This document shows positions 10,777 through 21,371 of a stretch of 64,000 nt of DNA, in pieces. This DNA comes from Larix kaempferi. Its lineage: Eukaryota; Streptophyta; Pinopsida; Pinales; Pinaceae. The stretch's first letter is position 1. The number at the start of each line of letters is the position of its first letter. A program made the position numbers and the translations under genes. The DNA lies in contig BSBM01000602.1 of NCBI GenBank assembly GCA_027924585.1, positions 10,477,501 to 10,541,500 on the forward strand, written 5' to 3'. The notes under the pieces are model-generated. The model did not search any database. It worked only from the letters and a program-made list of their open reading frames with translations, and was not told the DNA's origin.

Positions 10777-12042
10777 TCAATCACTCTCTGAGTGTTCCTG
10801 AAACAGAGTTGGGTATGCTGCCTGCATACTACTCTCCAACTCCTAGGTTGCCTCTTCCGGGCTAAGGTGCTTCCATTGCACCTTCACTTGCTCAATGGTG
10901 CGATTCCGGAGCAGAGTTTTTCTCTTTTCGAGGATACAGTCCGGTTCCACCTGAAAATCTTTGTCTTGTCCCACCTGTACATCATTCCAGTTTATAACAT
11001 GAGTAGCATCGTGTACATACTTATTTAAAAATGATATATGAAAAAAATTATGTATTTTTAAATTTGGTGGCAAGGCCAGTTGGTATGCCATTGGTCCAAC
11101 CTCGGACAATATTTCAAAAGGACCACAATACCTGGATGCCAACTTGGCACAGCTTCCCAATTTCAATGAACTCTTTTTCGGTCTTACCTTGAGGAACACA
11201 TGTTCACCAACCTGGAACTCTTTATGAGTCATTTTTAAATCTGCTTGACTCTTTTGCCTATCTTGGGCAACTTTTAAATTTCCTTGTACCTGTTTCACAA
11301 TTAGTTCTAACTCCTGCAATAATTCAGGTCCTAAAACAACTCTATTTACTGGGTCATTCCAAGAAACAGGTGTATCACATTTCCTACCATAAATAATTTC
11401 AAATGGGCTAAGTCTAAATGATGCATGATAATGGTTATTATATGCAAATTCTGCTAAGTGTAGGTAGTCTTCCCACATACCAGGCTGATCCTTAACATAT
11501 ATCCTCAGTAAGTCTTCTAAAACTTGATTCACCCTTTCTGTCTGTCCATCCGTTTGTGGATGAAATGCTGTGCTGAAATTTAAGGTTGTATTCAACCCTT
11601 TAAACAAATATCTCCAAAAGTTTCCAGTAAATTTAGAGTCACAGTCTGAAATTATAACTTTTGGAATACCATGTAGTCGAAAAATATGTTTCATGAAGAT
11701 TTCTGCAATGTCGAGAACCTTATGAGTAGTCTTCACAGGTATAAAGTGTGTTGCTTTGCTCAGTTTGTCTACTACCACCATGATAGAGTCATTTTGTTTC
11801 TGATTTTTGGGTAGTCTATTAATAAAGTCTATGCTTATCACTTCCCATTTCCAACTTGGTATAGGTAATGGATGTAATAATCCGACAGGATGTTGGTGTT
11901 CAATTTTCACTTTTTGACAATCCAAACATTTAGCTATGTACTCCACTACTTCATCTTTTATTTTGGGCCAATAGTATTCTTTCCTGAGCATAGTAATGGT
12001 CTTCTGATAACCTGGATGACCAGAGTAATGGCTTTTGTGCAT
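10777..12042 (-). pseudogene. Ty3/gypsy integrase with chromodomain-like end (copy A)
   Basis: Minus-strand integrase. It has the zinc-binding HHCC N-terminus (HKSHYSGHPGYQK, then CLDCQK), a catalytic core with ISIDFI, VIISDCDSKF (normally SDRDxKF) and QTDGQTERVNQVLE, and a C-terminal part with VQVGQ and EQVKVQWKHLSPEEAT typical of plant chromovirus elements. After EEAT a TAG replaces the conserved Trp codon at 10843-10845. The frame would otherwise run to TGA at 10777, next to the polypurine tract. The TAG is present in both copies, so it predates the duplication. Upstream the polyprotein is interrupted by a stop at about 12043. The enzyme would insert element cDNA into chromosomes, but this copy looks defective. 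Confidence 0.9.
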
Positions 12043-12681
12043 CTAATTTAAAATCAGAATTTTCATTTCTTGTATGTTAGGTACATACAATCTGTTTTCA
12101 TATAGCAAAAGTCCATTTTCCTTCAATCTGTAATCTGCCATAGAATTTTTAGAACTGTTGTTTGCCGTCTTTTCCTTTAATTTTCTGTATTCTTCATTCG
12201 TTTCACTCTTTTCAAGGATCTGATTTTCTAAATCTGTTGAGTAAGTACTGATGGCTGAAATAAAATTCAGTTTTGCTTTACAACTCAATGCATTTGCAAC
12301 CTTGTTCTCTTTCCCTTTAATACGCTGAATTTCAAAATCATACTCACTTAAGAAAGTTAACCATCTAGCTTGTCTAGCATTCAGATTTGTCTGATCTAAT
12401 AAATATTTTCTGCCAATAAGGTGGCGACGCCACATTTTTAAAGCATGAATTACTGCTAATAATTCTAAATCATAAGTAGAGTAATTCTTCTAATGTATTT
12501 TTAGCTTTCTTGATTCGTATGCCACTGCATGCCTTTCTTGTGTTAGGACTCCACCGAGTCCGTCATTACAAGCATCTGTGCAAACTATGAAATCTTTATT
12601 AGGATCTGCTATCCTCAGAATAGGTGCTGTAGTCAACAATTCCTTTAACTTCTTAAAACTGTCGAACATTTCTGATCCCAC
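12043..12681 (-). pseudogene. Ty3/gypsy RNase H and connection region (copy A)
   Basis: Minus-strand continuation of pol. FIVCTDACNDGLGGVL (with the TDA active-site Asp) and YESRKLKIH mark the RNase H part. A shared TAG stands where this family usually has Glu in HEKNY, at about 12491. Then follow LELLAVIHALKMWRRHL, FEIQRIKGKENKVANALSC (the second conserved block, where plants usually have DALSR) and a linker toward integrase. A frameshift near 12650-12680 separates it from RT. Non-functional. Confidence 0.88.
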
Positions 12682-13649
12682 ACAAATTTCTTCCCTTTTT
12701 TCTGCAAGGAGGTTATGGGGTTGGTAATTCTCGAAAAACCCTCTATAAATTTTTTGTAATATCCAGTAATGCGCATAAATGATCTTACATCCGACACATC
12801 CTTAGGAACCAGCCAATCATTAATGGCTTTTATCTTGTCGGGGTCTACCGAGATTCCTTCTTTATAAATTATGTGTCCTAAATACTGAATTTTGTCCTTG
12901 TGAAAGTCACACTTACTAAACTTAGCGTATAGTTGATGATCTCTCAGCACTTGTAAGATAATTCGTAGATGTTCATCATGCTCTTCTTGGCTTTTAGAAT
13001 ACACTAAAATGTCATCTATAAACACCACTGCAAACTTATCTAAGTATTTGTGCAGAATATTGTTCATCAAACACATAAATACAACCGGGGCATTAGTCAA
13101 TCCAAATGGCATGACTACGAACTCGTAATGTCCATATCGAGTTCTGAAAGCTGTCTTCAAAATATGTTCATCCTTAACCCGCACTTGATGATATCCTGAC
13201 CTTAGATGAATCTTTGAAAATATAGTTGCTCCACGTAGCCGATCAAATAGATCGTCTATGCAGGTAAATAGATACCGATTCTTGATTGTCATCTTATTAA
13301 GCTGGCGATAATCTATGCACAGTCTTAGGGTTCCATCTTTCTTCTTAACAAATATAACAGGTGCTCCCCAAGGAGACACACTGGGTCTTATATAATTCTT
13401 ATCAATCAATTCCTTCAACTGTGATTTCAATTCATTTAATTCCAGTATATTCATTCTGTATGGAGCTTTAGAATTTGGTACTGCTCTTGGTATTAACTCG
13501 ATGGTAAAATCTAAATCTCTTTTAGGAGGTAATCCTGGAATCTCCTCAGGAAATACATCCTTGAAATCCTTTAGGACAGGTATGTCTTCTAATTTCAGTT
13601 TGTCCTCTTTACAAATAAACTCATCATTTACTACATTTATTGCAAACAA
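12645..13649 (-). pseudogene. Ty3/gypsy reverse transcriptase with altered motif A (copy A)
   Basis: Minus-strand RT with the family motifs in order: [71 protein letters not shown] and LGHII. The double-Asp box is intact (FIDDIL). In motif A the usual FSKxDLRSGYHQ has His instead of the catalytic Asp (codon 13206-13208, CAT), which would abolish polymerisation. The matching region of copy B lies past the window end, so it is unknown whether the change is shared. A stop separates it from protease at about 13650. Confidence 0.92.
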
Positions 13650-13688
13650 CTAACATCCTTTCCTAACTGCCCTCTTAACTTGCATGGC

Positions 13689-14376
13689 TTAAATCTGTCT
13701 AAGGGTTACCTTTCTTGGGATACCTTTTACTTCTACAGTTTTTCCTTCTTCATTTAAACATGTAAAACTTTTTTCATAACAGTTCATAATGACATGATGG
13801 GCTTCTAACCAGTCCATTCCAATTATAATATCATAGGATCCTAAAGGTAAAACATTCAACTTGATTTGTGTCCTTAACTGATTCATGGATAAAGCACAAC
13901 TTTCTATAAAATCTGATATTTTCCTCTTTGTTCCAGTTGCTAGTCTAACTAACCAAGATTTACTGAACTTTTTTGTTTTCAATTTAAGACTTTCCACAAT
14001 ATCTGGTGATATATAACTTAAGCTAGCACCTGGGTCAATTAAAACAGTAACAGGATGATTTTGTAGCATACCTTCAATCTCTATCATAGAGATTTGATGA
14101 TCTGCTTGCCTGTTTTCAAGTGCTGCATTGATTCGGGGCATCTCTCTCGCCATGTCTCCAACAGTAGGTTCGATTCTGAATAGAGTGAATGTTGTTAGCT
14201 GTCCGCTTCCTCTTGGGACATTCTGATGTATAGTGAGGACCTTGACACTCGAAACATTTGATAAGTGCCTTTTGTTCATTGGTCCTGGTATTATTAGGAG
14301 CATTTCTAGGTGCTGTAGAATTCTGCTGTTGACTGTTTCTGAAATTATTTCCTTGAAAATTTTGATTATGATCCAA
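13689..14376 (-). pseudogene. Ty3/gypsy gag zinc knuckle and protease (5'-truncated)
   Basis: Minus-strand start of what is left of gag-pol. 14376-14116 encodes a CCHC knuckle, CFECQGPHYTSEC. A frameshift near 14190 moves into 14303-13689, which encodes an aspartic protease with LIDPGASLSYIS (normally D-S/T-G-A) and the second motif LGSYDIIIGMDWLEAH. The gag capsid domain, 5' LTR and primer-binding site are missing. Sequence beyond 14377 shows no gag similarity, so the element is broken at its 5' end. Confidence 0.85.
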
Positions 14377-15739
14377 GAAAGTGTTTCTATATGTGGGAGG
14401 ATTTCAGATTTAGAAACTACTTTATGTATTCATGATCTTATGATGAGATCACATACTCCCTCGTCTGGGTCTAATGGCATGGAAGTATAAATTAGTTTAG
14501 GATAGGTGTCATGGTTGAATGTTTGGTATATTTCTATCCACTATTGACTAGTCTCTTTATCGATTATGCATTTGGTATCCACATAAATTCCTCCAGAAAG
14601 TATAACTACATCCTCTTCTATCTCATGCTCAAGAGATTCATCTCTCTCTAAACTTTTTTCTAGTACTACCTCCTTTTGACTTTGTCATCTCTTGGGTGCC
14701 ATTGTCAACCTACATTTTCAAAAAAACCCATATGCATGAAACAATAGGTGCAATAACTGAAAGAATCATAAAGGTTAGTTCCCTCCCTGGGTTGGATAGT
14801 TTCATTCCAGGATGAGGCTTCTACGAAAGCATCGTATTTTGCAACAAGATACAAGATAATATAGGGGATGGTGATGTGTTTTTTTTTCATATAGAAAGGA
14901 TAGACTCACCAAAGAATATCCAACCATAGTCATTCATTTGCGATTGTTTTGAGAAACATTCTTCACCCTTTTTTTCCTAGTTTTATCCCCAAACTATGAA
15001 ATTTCAAGGAAATACTCCTTCGGTTGGGATCAAGAAAACAAATGCATTCACTAATGGGGTGTTGATCGATGGCATGTCTATCAAGCTAGCCAACAAGAAA
15101 TTAAGAGTGGGGTTATCACGTAGCATGAGTTTTCTATTGAGCTCTCCATCATGAGAAACCCTATAAGTATAGCTTCCACCATCATGAAAAATGTTATCAC
15201 ACTTGGTTTTTAAAACTTGAAGGTAGGTCAATTTAATTATCCACCAACGAGACATTTACATGGTACCCGTTCATTTGTAGGTAGCTCCTGGTTAGGTATT
15301 CCCTTGGTTAATGCATACATGATTCATCTTTGTTTTAATTTCCTTTACCATGAATTACCAAATCAAAAGCAATTAATGAAAAAATAATTTGCCTATGGTT
15401 TTATGGTCAATATGTCGAGGTGGGTTGGGATGGATTCGACCTCGATCTTCCCAATTTAATCAATTACCCCACAGTTATTGTGTTAAGTATCATAGATTCG
15501 ATTATGTGGGCCTCATTGGAAATAGTCAAAATTTTCTTTACTTTTTGGCATTAGATCATTACAATGCATTTTATTTATATGTTTGAAATATCATCTCTAA
15601 GAGGGAAGCACTCCCATGATGTGATTCAATAATCATATCATCTATTGGGAAGTCGAAGAGAGTAACAACATGTTGAGAGTATCACTATTGAGAATACGTA
15701 TCAAAGATGCATTGTATTTGAAGTTGAGTTTTTTTAGGA
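14377..15739 (-). other. Decayed region with scattered minus-strand open segments
   Basis: Several minus-strand open segments are broken by stops: 14702-14410 (MAPKR..., acidic ...DESLEHEIEEDVVILSGG), 14890-14705 and 15255-15004. They could be remains of one old retroelement gag-like protein, but I recognise no domain. No tandem repeat is seen here. Confidence 0.3.
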
Positions 15740-16440
15740 CTACGATAATGTATCATGAGTGGGGAAGTCATTGGTGAGCAAGAATGTGTCACAAGTGGGT
15801 AGGACTTCGGGGTTGCGACATGTCACTAAAGTGTGTGACCTTGAAGTCGTGATGTGTCATGTGGGAGAATGCTTCAGATTTGTGACACATTGTGGGTAGG
15901 AATGTCTTGGATGATGCAATGTGTCGTGGGTATCCATACTTTTCCTATTCATAACCAGTCACAGAGGAAAATTCCCTCGTGTATTTGACATTTCGTGAGA
16001 GAGCGATCTTTGGAGGATTTGGTACACCGTGAGAAAGAGTGTCTTGGGCGATGTGATGTATTATATCTGAAAATGTTTTGGAACTACAATGATGTATCAC
16101 AAGAGTAGATCCATATTGATGCTACAACATGTCCCAATTAAGCATGACTCGTAGTTGTTATATGTCACATGGGAGAATATTTCATCTACGTGACAAATCG
16201 CATGTGATGAATTCTTTCAAGGCTATGATATGCCTCGCGGGAAAATGCATTGGATGATGTGACATGTCACACATGGGAAAATATTTTTATGTGTGATGTG
16301 TCACATGGGTAAAAATTTGGATGGTGTGACATGTGAGAGTATATCACAAGGGGAAAGTCTCTCAAGGATGCGACCCTGCATCACGTCATGGAGAGATAGT
16401 TATCTGTGCAATGCACAACACATAATGGGAAGTTAGGTTC
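15740..16440. repeat. Highly degenerate minisatellite, GATGTGACATGTCACATGGG-like
   Basis: Variants of TGTGACATGTCACATGGGAA recur at uneven intervals of about 40-60 bp, for example near 15785, 15815, 15850, 16155, 16255, 16290 and 16320. Each copy holds a small palindrome (ACATGTCACA / TGTGACATGT). The array is old and no reading frame is supported. Confidence 0.55.
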
Positions 16441-18920
16441 AGTTGCAACATGATTGAGTGATTATCCCATAATTCAAAACAAGCGAACACTGAACATAAA
16501 AAAAGTGGATTCAAAACAATTCTCTCTCAAGTAGAGCAAAACAAAGCTAGTGAGCCATAGAGATTATGAGGGATGAATGACCAATAAGACAAATTTTGAG
16601 AGGATGAGTCATGCAACCAAGGATGACGAGTAAAAATATTAGAGATAAAAATTAAGGACCTGTGGATTTTCCTATGAGTAAATAAATTATGGGATGTTGT
16701 TACTTGCACAACAAATGGATACACACAATTTCTTGAAAACCCATATCAAATAAAAAAAATATCAAACAATTAACAACAATGACAATCAATTAATAATGAA
16801 TCATTTGAAAGAATATTTTAATAATAATTTAAAAATATCGATATAAACTCTTACTAACATAGGAATGCAAGGATAAGAAACAATTCAATAGTTCTTTATA
16901 ATAATATATTGTCCAAGTGCTTAGTTAGTGTAACCACACAATTGCCTATGATAATATATCCATTTCACACCCACCATATTATGGGTTTTATAGAATGAAA
17001 TATTTGTCAACAAACCCAAAAAAACCTATGTTTTTGGATTTCCTATGGTCTTCGTTATCCTAGGAACGACCAAAAAATATTTAGTCAAATATGATGTTTC
17101 GGGATTGCCTATGATATTTTAATTGAAAAAATGCACTTCATTGTTCCATTTCCACGTGTTATTCAACATTGTTTACAATGGAAATGGTGCTCTTAGGTTT
17201 TGTGTTTTTTACCTTGACTATATCTAAATGTAGGTTAGGTGTACCTTTTATTATTTTAATTTTTCTTGTATTATGGACAAATCTATATTTAGAAGATTGT
17301 CTTTGCTAGAATATTGTCTTTGTTATTCTTGTATTAACCATTTACCCCTTATTTTAATCCTATGTAAATAGAACAAGGGCTTCTCAACCCACATTTTCTA
17401 ACTCATTCTCACTATGAAAGCAACATAATCATACATGTAATGAATAAGGCATTGTTAGTAGTAGTATTTTGTTTGTTGTTCTTTCAGACACATTTTTCAT
17501 GATTGCATCGAGAGAAGCGAGGTGCTCTACAACCCAGTATGGGGGAGATGTTGTAACGTTTGTTTCTAACAAAATAATTAAAAAATAATAATAAAAAATT
17601 AATGTCGGCTCATAAAATAAAAAATTATGGAAAGTATTTTAAAAAAATCCATGTTGGCTCATAAAATAAAATACTATGAAAAGTAATTAAAAATTAGATG
17701 TTCGTTTATAAAATAAAAACTTAAAACTTAAGCCCGGATCTATCAATCAAGAGAGATCAAATTTCTTGAGTTTAAATTTAAAAAAGAAATACACCTCAAT
17801 AAATTGGATCCCTCTCGGTGCTTGATAGATACGGGTTTAAGATGGATCTATGCTGGTCTAAACCATAAGTGGAGTTATTAGGCATCGCTCCAAAATAATC
17901 TAATCATTCATGAAATCAATTGTTTTGTCACATCATTAGTTATTCTCCACCTCATCATCTTAATATTGTAGATTTGTGTGAATAATACAAAAGGTAACGA
18001 ATGAGTAAATGAATTTAAGGTAACAATTTGTGTGAATTATAAAGGTGAAATTAATACAATGTACATACCTGAAAGGGCCACTAATTGTACCCCATCCAAA
18101 ATTTGTAGTTTAAATTTGGTAATATGAATCTAGGAGAGTCTAAGATATTTTCGTTTAGCCCATTCAAGCTTGAACTTATCAAGTCTCTCCTTCGAGGTAA
18201 AAATTTTCATTGGACCTCCACTATGATATTAGTCATGCATAAGCATCAGTGATGTAATACTTGGTAGTTAGGTTAACACATTATTAAGACCCACTTAAAT
18301 TATTTGTATAGTAAGAAATGTGTTAGGCCCCTTTGAGTATAGGGGAGACCAAATTCAATAAGTCAAACATCATCCCTCACACACACACATATTGACTCCA
18401 CACCCTACATACTCTTATATTCTTATATCTATCTTAAGTGTTGATTCCCAAAGTGGATCCTCTCGTCAAACAAAGGGGTCAATCATATATCTTTTGTTGG
18501 CATTATTGAATCTAAAGCTCAATTTTGTAATATATATATTTTTTATGGAAGAGCAGCACTAGGGCCTTTACATTTTCTTGATATCTATATAAAAGACTGT
18601 GTAGGAGTTATGTAGTGGAATAGAATACGAGATATGAAAAAGAGATTTGCATGCCTCTTATATAGCATTATTTTTATTATAAAAGAAGTTTCTTCAAGAA
18701 CTTCCCAAATGTTTTAAAACATCTACATAATGTATTTTTTGTTCACTTTAAATAATAATTACAAATTTTATCTATGAAAAAAATATCTACTTCAGTCTTA
18801 AACTTGGAACCTCTATCCAATGAGACACCCCTTAGGGCTATTCCAAGCAAATATGTTACTTGAATAAATATAAATTTAATGGTTAATATTTAAATATGCA
18901 TACATGCAATTAGTATTACA
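16441..18920. other. Non-coding stretch; possible old LTR debris near 17340-17560
   Basis: AT-rich DNA without a gene. At 17540-17560 GTATGGGGGAGATGTTG resembles a polypurine tract followed by an LTR start. The preceding 200 bp (TATGTAAATAGAACAAGGG, then TGTAATGAATAAGG) looks like an LTR transcript end. No paired LTR or pol gene was found. From 17570-17710 a motif with GGCTCATAAAATAAAA recurs three times. Confidence 0.35.
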
Positions 18921-18921
18921 T

Positions 18922-19287
18922 GATATCTAGACACTGAAGTAATATGTATCAAAAACCCCTAAAATGTTTCATCTTCATAATTGTTTTGCCTTCACACATG
19001 TTTTCATTTTCATAATATTGCCTTCTTAGTTATTTTCATATAAATTTTTTTTATATAATAATGTCCATAGAAGTTAGAACCATAAAAAAATATTGATCCA
19101 AAACTACAAGATGAAACATTTTAGGGGTTTTTGATACATATTATTTCAGTATCTAGATATCATGTTTTGCCTTCACACATGTTTTCATTTTCATAATATT
19201 GCCTTCTTAGTTATTTTCAAATAATTTTTTTTATATAATAATGTCCATAGAAGTTAGAACCATAAAAAATATTGATCCAAAACTACA
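18922..19287. repeat. Inverted repeat arms interleaved with a direct repeat
   Basis: A 54-bp arm at 18922-18975 returns as its reverse complement at 19108-19161 with two mismatches. After each arm stands a ~125-bp block in the same direction (18983-19108 and 19164-19287), almost identical. So the order is arm, block, inverted arm, block. Further weaker copies of the adjoining CATTTAACA...AAATTAAAATTTCC segment follow at 19288-19520. Confidence 0.85.
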
Positions 19288-20365
19288 TTTAACAAAAGCT
19301 TTTTTATATAAAATTAAAATTTCCAAATGAATTATGATTAACCTTTACCAAATTCATAATATTGTTTTCTTGCATATTTTCAAATATTTTTTTTCGAAGA
19401 GTTACATTTAACAGGAGTTATATATATATATATATCCAGAGCTGCATTTAACAAGAATTTTTTTACATAAAATTAAAATTTCCCATTAGATCAGGGATAA
19501 CCCTTACCAAATTCATAATTTAAATTAATACATGGATGATGTGGTCGTTGGATGTGCAAATATGTAAAGTAAATTCAAAATGCAAGCTGTCAGCAAACGG
19601 TTGATCATAACAGATTACAATGATGCCATCAAACGGTTCAATTTGAAATGCACGTTGTCCGTAATCATTAAGAATCATAAGCGTTTGATCATATAATAAC
19701 AAACAATGCCATCCAACCATTCAATTCGAATCTCGAGTTGAATCAACGGTTGAACTTGAATTTCTTAAATAACGTTTCAATTTGAATTTCTTAACGAATA
19801 CTCCTGCCTTGCCGTTAGGTGAAAAAGCATTGGATAAAAAGCATCTTTTCAAGGGTCTCTTTCTCGTAATGTAATTGGTTCAACTTGAATTCTTAAAATA
19901 ACATCTTGCCGTTGGATAAAAAGCATCTTTTCTAGGGTCTCTTTCTGGTAATGTAATTTAGAGTTGAGCGTTAAAGATTGGACGTGGAAGAACACAGTGA
20001 CAGCCATGGCGGGAGACTCTCGGAGGTCCATATCAGGGCTCTCCTTCAGCTGTAGTACCCAAAACAGCGTCCAACGTTATATTTGTAATGGATTGTTCGG
20101 AAGTTTATACAGCCTGCGAGGTAGCTTGGGAATTTCTATCTTTCTGAGTTACGTAGGATTTATTACATCCCCAAGAACCTCTGGTAATGATCTCTCAGCT
20201 TCTCTGATTGTAAATTCTCGCCATGATTCCTGATTTTTATGTTGGGATCAGTTTATTCTGAGTCTGATTATTGTTCAGCGTCGCATTATTTCATTTCCAT
20301 CTATTGCTTTATGCTTTGATTGACCTAATAGACTATAATACTTTTATTTAGATTCCCTTCCTATC
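19288..20365. other. Upstream flank of the aquaporin exons, with a short tandem duplication
   Basis: A segment with GCATCTTTTC and GGGTCTCTTTC occurs twice, at about 19812-19875 and 19906-19957, after GCCGTTRG. Earlier lie several variants of AATTTGAATTTCTTAA. An upstream promoter or 5' leader for the aquaporin would have to lie here, but no TATA box or start site can be fixed from sequence alone. Confidence 0.4.
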
Positions 20366-21299
20366 ATGATCTCAACGAAATTGATTTCTGGTGGAGAAAT
20401 GGACGCCGAGAGCGATTCAAATCAGCTACTGAGCATTTCTAGCCAAGAAATTGAAGAACAAGAGGATGGAAAAGTTAAGGAAGGTTCTCTAAATTCTATA
20501 TTAGCACTGCCCCAGTGGCTGCATGGATTTTGTTTCTCCTACTCTCGTTCAAAAGGTATGCCTTCTGCTATTCCGTCTCAGTCTAGACTATCATATATCA
20601 GAGATTATTAAGCTTTGAATATGAAAAAGAGAATCTCCATGGCAGAATTTCAATAGTTGTTTTTTTTAACTCTGGAAGCTTTGGATTCAGAATAAAAAAA
20701 CGCCAAGGTTAAATTTCAATGCCTGTCTTTTACCCTCTATATTTACTCTTTTGATACATTGAACATTCAGTAAAATAAGGGCATGCATTTTCACCAGAAC
20801 AATGTTTTTATCAACAAATTATTTGTTAAACGGTGCTTACTGGTTTGGATTCAGGACCTTCATACTAACAGTTCAGTTCAAATCCAATTTTCTGTAGAAT
20901 CCAATTATTTTGTGTTTAATATTAAAAAAAAAAACCTCCCTCATCAACATGTGAACAAACGACCTTAATAAAATACTTCATCGGCTTATCTGTTAACTAT
21001 GCAGTCTGATAACAGCAGACCTTAATAAAATACTTCATCGGCTTATCTGTTAACTATGCAGTCTGATAACAGCAGAGACCATTTCGACCTTTATTCTGGT
21101 TTTTGTAACATGCGGTTCCTCAGTAATGGATCACAGCAGTCGGCCTTTAATTTCAGAACTTGGGGGTTCTGTGGCTTTTGGTCTGATAGTGACAGTCATG
21201 ATATATTCTGTTGGCCACATTTCTGGAGCTCATATGAATCCTGCAGTTACCATTGCATTTGCAACAGTCACTATAAGATTAACTTGTTTAGTAGAATGA
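20366..21299 (+). pseudogene. NIP-type aquaporin, first two exons only
   Basis: Exon 1 (20366-20555, possible inner start at the ATG of MDAESDSNQ) encodes an acidic hydrophilic N-terminus. It ends at AAAG|GTATGC in phase 1. Exon 2 starts at 21076 after GCAG and joins in frame to give [17 protein letters not shown], then [20 protein letters not shown], then [15 protein letters not shown]. These are membrane helices 1 and 2 and the first NPA half-helix of a nodulin-26-like intrinsic protein, a plasma-membrane or ER channel for water, glycerol or metalloids. After AFATV the frame runs to a stop at 21297. No exon for helices 3-6 or the second NPA box is visible up to 22462 or after the CACTA element. 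It is therefore a truncated gene or pseudogene. NIP assignment rests on the HISGAHxNPAVT motif and subfamily-like helix 1. Confidence 0.75.
20961..21075 (+). repeat. 57-bp tandem duplication over the exon 2 splice acceptor
   Basis: The segment beginning GACCTTAATAAAATACTTCA occurs twice (20961 and 21018) and includes ATGCAGTCTGATAACAGCAG. It doubles the presumed 3' splice-site region directly upstream of aquaporin exon 2. Confidence 0.9.
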
Positions 21300-21371
21300 C
21301 AATTTTCTAGGTCTGGGATAAGGAGCTTTCAGTTTTTTGTTTTTAATTACTCAGATCGCTTATTTTTTCCA

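Larger units (their letters stand above)
1..13186 (+). repeat. Long direct repeat, copy A
   Basis: The whole interval matches 50658-64000 in the same order and orientation: CT array, LTR fragment, leader, LINE, unknown AT-rich DNA and gypsy element. The offset is 50657 at the left end, about 51009-51032 after a 360-bp segment present only in copy B, and about 50814 after deletions of 173 and 50 bp in copy B. In the stretches compared by eye about 1% of bases differ. The match continues to both window edges, so the true ends are unknown. Confidence 0.95.

Noticed and set aside
10777-14376. An integrated plant pararetrovirus (caulimovirid)
   Set aside because: The RT-RNase H is followed by an integrase with HHCC and D,D,E motifs and an LTR with polypurine tract, and no movement protein is seen. 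This is Ty3/gypsy organisation.
14705-15255. Minus-strand open segments as a gene
   Set aside because: They are short, separated by stops and lack known domains; listed only as decayed DNA.
17340-17560. LTR end plus polypurine tract of a copia-type element
   Set aside because: The GGGGGAGATGTTG word is suggestive, but no coding remains or paired LTR were found, so it is kept only as a note.
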